Part shown: positions 8,421 to 15,423 of the stretch, piece by piece
How the letters are laid out: each line of letters begins with the position of its first letter
How positions within the stretch are numbered: position 1 is the stretch's first letter
NCBI RefSeq assembly: GCF_001422545.1
Contig: NZ_LMLE01000009.1
Span: 62,001 to 126,000 of the forward strand
Direction: 5' to 3'
Source: Pedobacter sp. Leaf41
Lineage (GTDB): Bacteria; Bacteroidota; Bacteroidia; Sphingobacteriales; Sphingobacteriaceae
Length of the DNA stretch: 64,000 nucleotides
Position numbers and translations under genes: made by a program
Notes under the pieces: generated by a model
What the model saw: the letters and a program-made list of their open reading frames with translations, nothing else
The model's database searches: none
Told to the model about the DNA's origin: nothing

Positions 8421-8708
8421 TTATAAAAATGGTTGGGAAGCATGATGAATGGTGATGATTTCTACCGTATCAATTTCTTTTTCGAAATAATAAATAATAC
8501 GATAATTACCCTCGATGAGTTCACGAATAAATTCATTATCCCTTTCAGGAACGACCCGACCTAATTCAGGCATTTCTTTTAAAATTTTGGGCTTGTTAAA
8601 AAGTCTTTTTATCAGAGCCGATGCGAAATTATCGGAGTATTGACTATGGTAATTTGCAATATTATTTAAATCATCAATAGCAATTTCAGTCCAAACTATC
8701 TTAGCCAT
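8421..8708 (-). CDS. RelE/ParE-family toxin
   Basis: 95 residues with the ParE/RelE pattern: an N-terminal TEIAIDDLNNIANYH helix, a central PELGRVVPE and the strands RELIEGNYRIIYYF and VEIITIHHA. In the family these either poison gyrase (ParE) or cut mRNA on the ribosome (RelE). Which applies cannot be told here; the PELGR and RELI motifs favour the ParE side. Its ATG lies inside the 3' end of the antitoxin gene (13-base overlap), the usual coupled arrangement. Confidence 0.9.
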   Translation of the reverse strand: MAKIVWTEIAIDDLNNIANYHSQYSDNFASALIKRLFNKPKILKEMPELGRVVPERDNEFIRELIEGNYRIIYYFEKEIDTVEIITIHHASQPFL

Positions 8709-8875
8709 CGATCTAATTTTTGCGCAGCTTCTTCCTCTGGATAAACCTTCCCCTCTTTTACCTGATTTAGTCCTGCATCAATTTTTTGAAGTAATAAAAT
8801 TCTTTCAATCAACTCATCCGCAGAAAACTCATCCGGCATCTCTTTCAAAGTATTTATGATTTCAGTCTTTTTCAT
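8696..8875 (-). CDS. Small antitoxin of the RelE/ParE module
   Basis: 59 codons, ATG at 8875 and TAG at 8696-8698, easily missed because of its size. The protein begins MKKTEIINTLKEMPDEF, is acidic and helical (ADELIERILLLQKIDAGL), and ends in a Lys/Glu-rich stretch with EEEAAQKLDRWL. This is typical of short antitoxins paired with ParE in Bacteroidota. It overlaps the toxin by 13 bases and has its own -7 motif upstream. The role is inferred from position and composition; I do not see a classic ribbon-helix-helix signature. Confidence 0.85.
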   Translation of the reverse strand: MKKTEIINTLKEMPDEFSADELIERILLLQKIDAGLNQVKEGKVYPEEEAAQKLDRWLR

Positions 8876-8909
8876 CTAAACCTCAGTGCTAAACATTAAT
8901 TAGTACAAT

Positions 8910-8917
8910 CAAATATA
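8910..8917 (-). promoter_or_regulatory. Predicted -7 promoter element of the toxin-antitoxin pair
   Basis: TATATTTG on the minus strand fits the Bacteroidota consensus TAnnTTTG, 35 bases upstream of the antitoxin ATG. No clear -33 TTTG is seen at the expected spacing. Confidence 0.5.
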
Positions 8918-8965
8918 ACCATTTACGCTCGCTGTTCAAAGTCTCCTTAACGGAATGAAAGCGAT

Positions 8966-9991
8966 TTAGTACCTGAACTCTTTCACTATATCAATCGCAT
9001 ATTTCACGTTGTCGAAAGGAATATCTGGCATAATACCGTGACCCAGGTTGAAAATAAATCCTTCTGTTCCACGCATGCGCTCAAACAGTTTATGAATTTG
9101 TGCTTTAATCACCGATTGATCAGCATATAAAATATGTGGATCTAAATTTCCCTGGACAGCGATACCTTGTGGCAAAGCATTTTTAATATTCAATAAATCG
9201 GCATTCCAATCAACTGAAATTACATCAGGTTTTGCTACTGCCATCATTGGCGCAAATACAGAACTTCCTTTACAGAAAGAAATCACCGGGATATCTTTTC
9301 TATTTAAGTTTGAAATAATTTCCTGGATATAACGGTGAGAAAATTCCTGATAATCGTTCCATGATAAAGCAAGCGCCCAACTATCGAAAATTTGAACCGC
9401 ATTAACACCTGCAGCAATTTGAAGGTTCAAATAATCTGCCGTTACCTTAGCTATTTTCGCCAACAACTTATGCGCCAATTCTGGTTGGTTATGTATAAAC
9501 AGCTTCGTTAATTTAAAATCTTTAGAAGACCCACCCTCAATTAAGTAACTCATTACCGTAAAAGGGGCACCAGCAAAACCAATTAGTGGAATATTGCCAT
9601 CTAACCGCTGCTGAATTACTTTAATGGCATCAGCTACATATTGTAACTCATCTAAACAATCCACATTGAGATTTTCAACATCTTGTGCCGTGCGTACCGG
9701 ATTAGCAAACTTAGGACCAACGCCCTGAGTAAAGCTTAAATCGCCACCCATAGCTTCGCCCGTTACTAAAATATCACAGAATAAAATCGCTGCATCAATT
9801 CCTAATAAATCTACTGGCAACATCGTTACATCGGCAGCAATCTCAGGAGTTTTACACATCTCTAAAAAAGAGTATTTGTTTTTAATCTCCCAATATTGCG
9901 GCATAAATCGACCAGCCTGACGCATCATCCATACCGGTGGACGTTCTGTTTGTTTCGAAAATGCAGCGTCTAAAAATAAATTATTCTTCAT
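8966..9991 (-). CDS. hemE: Uroporphyrinogen decarboxylase
   Basis: 341 residues, the usual length. The N-terminal signature RPPVWMMRQAGRFMPQY holds the substrate-binding arginines Arg24 and Arg28, and the Asp of LFCDILV (about 73) is the catalytic aspartate region. GFAGAPFTVMSYLIEGG and FNLGHGIMPD are also diagnostic. It removes four carboxyl groups from uroporphyrinogen III to give coproporphyrinogen III in the cytoplasm. It follows a leader of about 110 bases containing a palindromic repeat, with a -7 motif at 10104. Confidence 0.97.
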   Translation of the reverse strand: MKNNLFLDAAFSKQTERPPVWMMRQAGRFMPQYWEIKNKYSFLEMCKTPEIAADVTMLPVDLLGIDAAILFCDILVTGEAMGGDLSFTQGVGPKFANPVRTAQDVENLNVDCLDELQYVADAIKVIQQRLDGNIPLIGFAGAPFTVMSYLIEGGSSKDFKLTKLFIHNQPELAHKLLAKIAKVTADYLNLQIAAGVNAVQIFDSWALALSWNDYQEFSHRYIQEIISNLNRKDIPVISFCKGSSVFAPMMAVAKPDVISVDWNADLLNIKNALPQGIAVQGNLDPHILYADQSVIKAQIHKLFERMRGTEGFIFNLGHGIMPDIPFDNVKYAIDIVKEFRY

Positions 9992-10017
9992 GATTTGTAG
10001 TTACTATCCCTTTTTTT

Positions 10018-10083
10018 GTCATACTGAATTTAGCTCAGCATCTTCTTAGCAATGAGATCCTGAACTGATTCAGGATGACGCAT
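10018..10083. repeat. Palindromic repeat in the hemE leader
   Basis: An imperfect inverted repeat between GTCATACTGAATTTAGCTC and the complementary GATTCAGGATGAC, with a second internal GATCCTGAA/TTCAGGAT stem. It belongs to the same 'GTCATCCTGA' word family found inside the composite repeats. It lies between the predicted promoter and the hemE start codon. Confidence 0.6.
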
Positions 10084-10103
10084 GGATAAAAAATTTAATT
10101 GAG

Positions 10104-10111
10104 CAAAGGTA
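10104..10111 (-). promoter_or_regulatory. Predicted -7 element of hemE
   Basis: TACCTTTG on the minus strand matches TAnnTTTG, 113 bases upstream of the hemE ATG, which would give a leader of about 108 bases spanning the palindrome at 10018-10083. Confidence 0.5.
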
Positions 10112-10184
10112 TGAAATAAAAAAAAACGAAGAACCTTTTTATTCCTAAAGCGGCGCCTCGTTTCTCAAAATGACAATACGAATA

Positions 10185-10700
10185 TTATAATTTGCTTATT
10201 TCTTTTTCAATTTTAACGATAATATCTTTAGAGCGTGATGATTCGGAAAGTTCTTTGGCCTTGGCTACATAAACTTCTGCCCGTTCTTTATCTTTTCTAC
10301 GCAAAGCGAGGTTGGCCAAATGAATCAATACATAAGATTTCTCATTTTTTCCGCCAACAGGAAAACGACTGGCCAACTGAAAATGATATTCAGCTTTTTC
10401 GTAATCTTCTTCTTTCAAAGCCATATTGCCTTGCATAAATTCATAATATCCTCTACGATTCTTTGATAATCGCTCAGGATTTGGAACTTCAGCAAGCATC
10501 AGCTTTGCTTTTCCAAACTCATTATTTTTAAAATACTTGGAAGCCATTAAAACAGAGCTATGTCTGAAATGACTCCAAATCAAAAAGAGCAATAAAAACC
10601 CCGCCACTGCTGCCAGCTCGTATTGATCGTAAACGATACAAACTAAAGCAGCCAGCAAGAAAACGGCCATTAAAACATACCGGCCTAAACTATTGTACAT
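10185..10700 (-). CDS. TPR-like membrane protein behind a two-component system
   Basis: 171 residues. Two closely spaced transmembrane helices (about 8-22 and 29-44) form an N-terminal hairpin, followed by a helical region that looks like two or three degenerate tetratricopeptide repeats (FKNNEFGKAKLML; EEDYEKAEYHFQLA; RKDKERAEVYVAKAK). Its ATG overlaps the stop of the response regulator (TAATG), so it is translated together with it. Presumably a scaffold or accessory for the sensor pair; function unknown. Confidence 0.75.
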   Translation of the reverse strand: MYNSLGRYVLMAVFLLAALVCIVYDQYELAAVAGFLLLFLIWSHFRHSSVLMASKYFKNNEFGKAKLMLAEVPNPERLSKNRRGYYEFMQGNMALKEEDYEKAEYHFQLASRFPVGGKNEKSYVLIHLANLALRRKDKERAEVYVAKAKELSESSRSKDIIVKIEKEISKL

Positions 10701-11404
10701 TAATGACTATCAGTGAATTTATAACCTACACCACGAATAGAGTGGAAATAAACTGGATTTTTTTGATCTGGTTCGAAATACTTACGGAAAGTTAAAATGA
10801 AGTTATCAATCGTTCTTGTTGAAGGATAAACATCATAATTCCACACAGTTTCCAAAATCTGCTCACGAGAAACTGCATCGTTTTTACGCTCAATTAAAAG
10901 CTTTAACAACATGGTTTCCTTTTTAGTTAATGGAGTAATGGTGCCATCATCATGTTTCAATTCGAACGAATTAAAATAGATGGTTTTATCGCCGATTTTG
11001 TAAGAATTTAACTCTTTTAAATCATCAGATTTCAAACTGCGTTTAACCAAAATTCCAACACGAAGAATCAACTCTTCTAAGTTGAAAGGTTTAACTAAAT
11101 AATCGTCAGCACCTTTTTTCAAGCCTAAAACACGATCTTCTGAAGTGTTTTTAGCCGTTAAAAACATAATTGGAACTTCTGCGTTCTCTAAACGGATTGT
11201 TTCGCAAACCTGGAAACCATCCATTTCTGGTAGCATCACATCCAGTATTATTAAATTGAAACGTTCTTCTTTAAATATTTTAAGAGCGGTTTTGCCATCT
11301 TTAACGGCATGAACTTTATAACCCTCAAGTTCTAGGTTTAATTTGATAGCATCTAACAAGTGATCCTCGTCTTCTACCAATAGAATTCTTAATTTTTGTG
11401 ACAT
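10700..11404 (-). CDS. OmpR/PhoB-family response regulator
   Basis: 234 residues. Receiver domain with acidic pair Glu11/Asp12, phospho-acceptor Asp55 (LIILDVMLPEMDG), Thr83 and Lys105, then a winged helix-turn-helix DNA-binding domain (about 135-231; TPLTKKETMLLKLL, SREQILETVW, RTIDNFILTFRKYF, IRGVGYKF). It lies eight bases downstream of its histidine kinase and overlaps the following TPR gene. Targets are unknown. Its place between hemE and hemL raises, but does not prove, a link to haem or redox. Confidence 0.95.
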   Translation of the reverse strand: MSQKLRILLVEDEDHLLDAIKLNLELEGYKVHAVKDGKTALKIFKEERFNLIILDVMLPEMDGFQVCETIRLENAEVPIMFLTAKNTSEDRVLGLKKGADDYLVKPFNLEELILRVGILVKRSLKSDDLKELNSYKIGDKTIYFNSFELKHDDGTITPLTKKETMLLKLLIERKNDAVSREQILETVWNYDVYPSTRTIDNFILTFRKYFEPDQKNPVYFHSIRGVGYKFTDSH

Positions 11405-11412
11405 AATTGAGA

Positions 11413-12279
11413 TTAACTAAATGTTACTTCAAAAATACTTCCCTGAGGCAAATTGTCTTTTACTGTAATATCTGCATCATGGTATTGTAAAACCTCTTTC
11501 ACAATAAACAAGCCTAAACCTGTTCCCTTCGCTTTCCTGACATTCTCATTACCAACGCGGTAAAATTTATCAAATATCAACATTTTTTCGGCATCTGAAA
11601 TACCCGGCCCTTTATCTACTACACTCAACTGAATATGCCCTTCCACCTCATCTAAATAAACATTTATCTCATCGCAGGGACTAGAATATTTAACGGCATT
11701 CTCAATTAAATTAGTAACTACTGACGATAAGGCAAACTTGTCACCCATTATCTGCAAATTTGGCTGAATATGCGCATTAATGAGTTGTTCGTTTCCACAA
11801 GAATGCACCTGCAGCCGATCTGTAATTTTATAAACCAACTCCGAAAAATTAAATTCCTCCTTCGGAAAGGTGTACGAACGGTTTTCAATCTTGGTTGCAA
11901 GCAACATATTTTCAACCAAATCGTCCAAACGCTCAATATCCTTCAGTGAATTATTCAACAAAGAAACCTGCCGGGCTTTATCTAAATCTCTTTTAACAAT
12001 GGTTTGAATGGAAAGTTTGATGGCGGCCAATGGCGATTTCAACTCATGCGTAATAGACATTAGGAAATTTTGCTGTTGCTCCCTCAATTTATCTTCCCGT
12101 TTTAAGGATTGATGCAGGAAATAGCCACCAATACAAAGCAAAAACAGAAATACGGATCCTTCACCCATAATCATTGTCATGCGGCTTGGCTGCAAACGCA
12201 CCACCAAAGTGCCCCAAGAAATAAGTTGAATTAATGCGTAAAGTAATAAGGCGTAAAATATGATAATGGATTTCTTCAT
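11413..12279 (-). CDS. Membrane sensor histidine kinase
   Basis: 288 residues. Two transmembrane helices (about 5-24 and 41-58) leave only a very short outside loop, so the sensor may read the membrane or a partner. There is no HAMP or PAS domain. The H box is SITHELKSPLAAIKL with phospho-acceptor His78. The ATPase part shows an N box (LIENAVKYSS), G1 (VDKGPGIS) and G2 (GTGLGLFIVKE). First gene of a three-gene operon with the response regulator and the TPR membrane protein. Confidence 0.94.
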   Translation of the reverse strand: MKKSIIIFYALLLYALIQLISWGTLVVRLQPSRMTMIMGEGSVFLFLLCIGGYFLHQSLKREDKLREQQQNFLMSITHELKSPLAAIKLSIQTIVKRDLDKARQVSLLNNSLKDIERLDDLVENMLLATKIENRSYTFPKEEFNFSELVYKITDRLQVHSCGNEQLINAHIQPNLQIMGDKFALSSVVTNLIENAVKYSSPCDEINVYLDEVEGHIQLSVVDKGPGISDAEKMLIFDKFYRVGNENVRKAKGTGLGLFIVKEVLQYHDADITVKDNLPQGSIFEVTFS

Positions 12280-12377
12280 CTGTCTTTACCAGGATTGTTA
12301 GGCTTTAAGGATTTTAAGATATTTCTCAAATAGCTAAATTATTATTAGAAAAGCAAGTCTCTGTACATTTCGGTTAT

Positions 12378-12531
12378 TTCAGCCCCGCTTTCTGTTGCAA
12401 TCTTTTTTCAACCTCTGTCATGCTGAGGTACGAAGCATCTGTTTCATCGGTTGCAGATGCTTCGTGTCTCAGCATGACAGTTTATTCAGGGTTGCTGCTC
12501 AAAAAAGTATTTTCACATCAATCGGGTTTAG
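12378..12531 (+). repeat. Composite interspersed repeat, copy 2 (most complete)
   Basis: Left arm AGCCCCGCTTTCTGTTGCAA at 12381, right arm AAAAAGTATTTTCAC ending in ATCGGGTTTA at 12530. Between them lies a near-perfect 66-base hairpin (12415-12480), CTGTCATGCTGAG ... CTCAGCATGACAG with inner CGAAGCATCTG/CAGATGCTTCG. It fills much of the 500-base gap between the kinase and hemL. Confidence 0.8.
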
Positions 12532-12571
12532 CTAACTTCGGTTTGTGCAAGAAACTTAAAACCACCCCCAA

Positions 12572-12595
12572 CCCCTCCTTGAAAATAAGGAGGGG
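12572..12595. repeat. CCCCTCCTT palindrome
   Basis: CCCCTCCTT (12572-12580) and AAGGAGGGG (12587-12595) form a nine-base-pair stem with a six-base loop. It is one of several small hairpin types in the 12280-12781 gap. Confidence 0.7.
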
Positions 12596-12622
12596 AGTTC
12601 CCTTCAATTTTATAACTAAACT

Positions 12623-12707
12623 CGTCATTGCGAGGTACGAAGCAATCCTACAAAAAAAGCTATTTTAAACCCGAAGCTTCAAGATTCATTCGTACCTCGC
12701 AATGACG
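12623..12707. repeat. GCGAGGTACGAAGC inverted repeat, copy 1
   Basis: CGTCATTGCGAGGTACGA (12623-12640) pairs with TCGTACCTCGCAATGACG (12690-12707) around a 49-base loop. The same arm words recur as a full hairpin at 18634-18696 and as fragments near 15357, 40293 and 58091. Short ORFs read across it are artefacts. Confidence 0.78.
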
Positions 12708-12727
12708 ACACCGTGAGCTTATATTTT

Positions 12728-12752
12728 CTTACCTGCCTGCCGCAGGCACGTA
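12728..12752. repeat. TGCCTGCCGCAGGCA palindrome
   Basis: A 15-base near-perfect palindrome, TGCCTGCCGCAGGCA. Related GC-rich words lie near 15288, 17170 and 58062. No T-run follows, so it is probably not a terminator. Confidence 0.55.
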
Positions 12753-12781
12753 TAATTTATTAAACTCTCTGTGGTTAAACC

Positions 12782-14152
12782 CTATTTCTTAAACACTAAA
12801 TCAAGCGCCTCAAAAATTGCTCTCTTGGCTTTCTCCAATTCGATTTTAGTATGTGCCGCTGAAACAAAACCCACTTCATATCCCGATGGACCTAAATAGA
12901 TTCCTCGGTTTAACAGTTCACGGTGCATAATTTTAAATTTCTCCATGCTACTTGCATCAATATCATCAGCAGACTGTATTTTATCCTTCTCCGTAAAAGA
13001 AAACCAAAAGATAGAACCTACCGTAAACACCTTAAACTTATAATTTCTCGCCGTCGCAAAACGCTGAATACTGGCTACAAAATCTTGCGTTTTGTTATTT
13101 AAGTCTTTGTAGAAACCAGATTTGTTTAATTCCGTTAAAGTTGCGATTCCCGCAGCCATGGCCACTGGATTGCCAGACAAAGTACCGGCCTGATAAACGC
13201 CCCCATCTGGAGAAATATGACTCATGATTTCAGCAGATGCACCATACATCCCTACCGGCAAACCACCACCGATGATTTTACCATAAGTGACAATATCAGG
13301 TGTGATGCCATAATAAGCTGCAGCACCTTCAAAGCCAACTCTAAAACCAGTAATTACTTCATCAAAAATTAAAAGCGAATTATTCTCAGTACAAATTTTG
13401 CGGAGGGAATGAATGTATTCTTCATCCTGCATAATTAAGCCATTATTGGCAGGAATGCCCTCAATAATTACCGCAGCAATCTGATCTTTAAACTGCGCAA
13501 AAGCTTGCTCAATTGCAATCTTATCATTTAAAGGGATTACAATTGTTTCTTCAGCAAAAGATTTTGGTACACCAGCAGAAGAAGTTTCGCCAAAAGTAAC
13601 CAAACCCGAACCTGCTTTTACCAAAAGTGAATCGCTATGGCCGTGATAACAACCTTCGAACTTTAGAATTTTATCTCTTCCGGTATAACCTCTAGCTAAA
13701 CGAATGGCCGACATCACCGCTTCGGTACCAGAACTTGTAAAACGGATTTTTTCTACAAAACGATTGTTTTTGATAATCAATTCCGCAAGTTCGTTTTCCA
13801 AAGCTGTTGGCGCCCCGAAACTCATTCCGTTTTGCATTACCTCAGTAACTTTCTCACGAATTTTAGAATTGTTGTGTCCCAAGATTAATGGTCCCCAACT
13901 TCCGCAGAAATCAATAAACTGATTTCCATCGGCATCCCAAATATAGCAACCATCACCTTTTTCTATAAAAAGTGGCGTTCCGTATACCGACTTAAATGCC
14001 CTAACCGGCGAGTTTACACCCCCGGGGAAATAAGTTTTTGATTTCTCATACAACTCCGCAGATTTTACTCTTGAAATATCAGGCTTACTTCCGGTATTTA
14101 CTGGAATATCGGCCTCGTTGCCTGAAAACATTTTCTTTAATGAATCTAACAT
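12782..14152 (-). CDS. hemL: Glutamate-1-semialdehyde 2,1-aminomutase
   Basis: 456 residues from ATG 14152. An open frame continues up to a TTG at 14251, but those 33 codons read through an inverted repeat and are unlike the family. The typical core begins at YFPGGVNSPVRAF. The PLP lysine is Lys292 (TYGKIIGGG), with LLIFDEVITGFRV upstream and ADGNQFIDF and FTSSGTEAVM motifs earlier. The enzyme moves the amino group of glutamate-1-semialdehyde to make 5-aminolevulinate in the C5 pathway. hemB lies directly upstream. hemA, which makes the substrate, is not in the window. Confidence 0.95.
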   Translation of the reverse strand: MLDSLKKMFSGNEADIPVNTGSKPDISRVKSAELYEKSKTYFPGGVNSPVRAFKSVYGTPLFIEKGDGCYIWDADGNQFIDFCGSWGPLILGHNNSKIREKVTEVMQNGMSFGAPTALENELAELIIKNNRFVEKIRFTSSGTEAVMSAIRLARGYTGRDKILKFEGCYHGHSDSLLVKAGSGLVTFGETSSAGVPKSFAEETIVIPLNDKIAIEQAFAQFKDQIAAVIIEGIPANNGLIMQDEEYIHSLRKICTENNSLLIFDEVITGFRVGFEGAAAYYGITPDIVTYGKIIGGGLPVGMYGASAEIMSHISPDGGVYQAGTLSGNPVAMAAGIATLTELNKSGFYKDLNNKTQDFVASIQRFATARNYKFKVFTVGSIFWFSFTEKDKIQSADDIDASSMEKFKIMHRELLNRGIYLGPSGYEVGFVSAAHTKIELEKAKRAIFEALDLVFKK

Positions 14153-14159
14153 TTCTATT

Positions 14160-14239
14160 AAGCTAAAAGCTGAAAGACTAGAGCGAAAAGTAAAGCGCTT
14201 AAAAATGGCTTTGGTCTTTCGGCTTTTAGCTTTCAGCTT
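14160..14239. repeat. Word-type inverted repeat between hemB and hemL
   Basis: AAGCTAAAAGCTGAAAGAC (14160-14178) and GTCTTTCGGCTTTTAGCTTT (14214-14233) form an imperfect palindrome. Each arm is itself built from near-repeats of 'AGCTAAAAG'. This is why the hemL frame extends upstream of its real start. Confidence 0.7.
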
Positions 14240-14241
14240 AT

Positions 14242-15210
14242 CTACATCCAATCGTTATTTAAAATATCTTTAATGTGGTAAGTGGTTATAATACTTGCAC
14301 CTGCTCTGGCAAAAGCGTGCATGGTTTCCATTACTACTTTTTGCTCATCAATCCATCCGCGTTCTGCAGCTGCTTTCACCATCGAATATTCTCCTGAAAC
14401 ATTGTAAACAGCAATTGGCAAGTTTGTATCTTGTTTCAAGCGCTGAATAACATCCAGATAAGCCAAACCTGGTTTTACCATCAAAACATCCGCTCCCTCC
14501 TGCTCGTCTAGTTGTGCTTCACGCAAAGCTTCCAGAGGATTTCTGAAATCCATTTGGTAAGCTTTTCTATCACCTTTGCTTGGCGCACAATCTGCAGCTT
14601 CCCTAAATGGACCATAATAGGCGGATGCAAATTTTGTAGCATGACTCATAATGGCGGCATTTACAAAACCATTTTCATCTAACAAATTACGCATCGCTTC
14701 AATTCTGCCATCCATCATATCCGAAGGCGCAAACATATCCGCTCCCGCTTGCGCATGCGTTAAAGCCATTTTTGCAATCACATCAACCGTTTTATCATTT
14801 TGAACGTAATCGTTCTCCATAATTCCACAGTGACCGTGAGTGGTATAAGAACAAACGCAAACATCGGTGACTACATATAAATCTTCACCAAATTGTTTCT
14901 TTAACTCGCGAACCGCAGTTGGAACCAGTGAATGATCGTGATAGGCTGATTTTGCGTCAGCAGATTTTTCGTCGCCTACGCCAAAGAGCATGATTTTATT
15001 CAAGCCTTTTTTCATTCCCGATTCTACATCCTTAACCAAAGTATCAACCGAATAATGGTTAACACCCGGCATGGCATCAATTGCATGTGTCACATTTGTT
15101 CCTGGAACCACAAAATACGGGTACACAAACATATCTTTCGATAGTCGAGTTTCGGCTACCATCTCTCTAACCAACGGGTTTTTCCTTAATCTTCTCGGAC
15201 GATGTAACAT
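14242..15210 (-). CDS. hemB: Porphobilinogen synthase (delta-aminolevulinate dehydratase)
   Basis: 322 residues. It condenses two 5-aminolevulinate molecules to porphobilinogen. The catalytic lysines are Lys193 (SHATKFASAYYG) and Lys246 (VLMVKPGLAYLD). Three cysteines, Cys118, Cys120 and Cys128 (DVCVCSYTTHGHCG), form the zinc site, so this is the zinc-dependent type. It lies upstream of hemL on the same strand, separated only by the word-type palindrome. Confidence 0.97.
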   Translation of the reverse strand: MLHRPRRLRKNPLVREMVAETRLSKDMFVYPYFVVPGTNVTHAIDAMPGVNHYSVDTLVKDVESGMKKGLNKIMLFGVGDEKSADAKSAYHDHSLVPTAVRELKKQFGEDLYVVTDVCVCSYTTHGHCGIMENDYVQNDKTVDVIAKMALTHAQAGADMFAPSDMMDGRIEAMRNLLDENGFVNAAIMSHATKFASAYYGPFREAADCAPSKGDRKAYQMDFRNPLEALREAQLDEQEGADVLMVKPGLAYLDVIQRLKQDTNLPIAVYNVSGEYSMVKAAAERGWIDEQKVVMETMHAFARAGASIITTYHIKDILNNDWM

Positions 15211-15235
15211 TTTATTAGTATTAAAGCCTCACCAA

Positions 15236-15390
15236 ACCTCCCCGGAGAGGAGGCCTTAGCGAGTGTATTAGTATTTAGAATCAAGCTCGCCTGCCGCTTA
15301 GGCTGGTATTAAGACTTGAGTATTGTATTATTCCGAGCGCTTTTAGTTTTTACGGTCGTCATTGCGAGGCTTTAGTCTCTTTGCATCCAA
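15236..15390. repeat. Mosaic of repeat fragments between hemCD and hemB
   Basis: Contains a CCTCC/GGAGG mini-palindrome (near 15238-15254), a CGCCTGCCGC fragment (15288) and half of the TCATTGCGAGG repeat (15357-15369). No gene is visible in the 213-base gap. Fragmented copies suggest old insertions or decay. Confidence 0.5.
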
Positions 15391-15423
15391 ACCCTCTACC
15401 TTAAACCTTTAAATTCTCAACCT

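Noticed and set aside
12420..12668. 82-codon plus-strand frame in the repeat region
   Set aside because: It reads through the composite repeat and the GCGAGGTACGAAGC repeat; composition follows the palindromes, with no start context or family.
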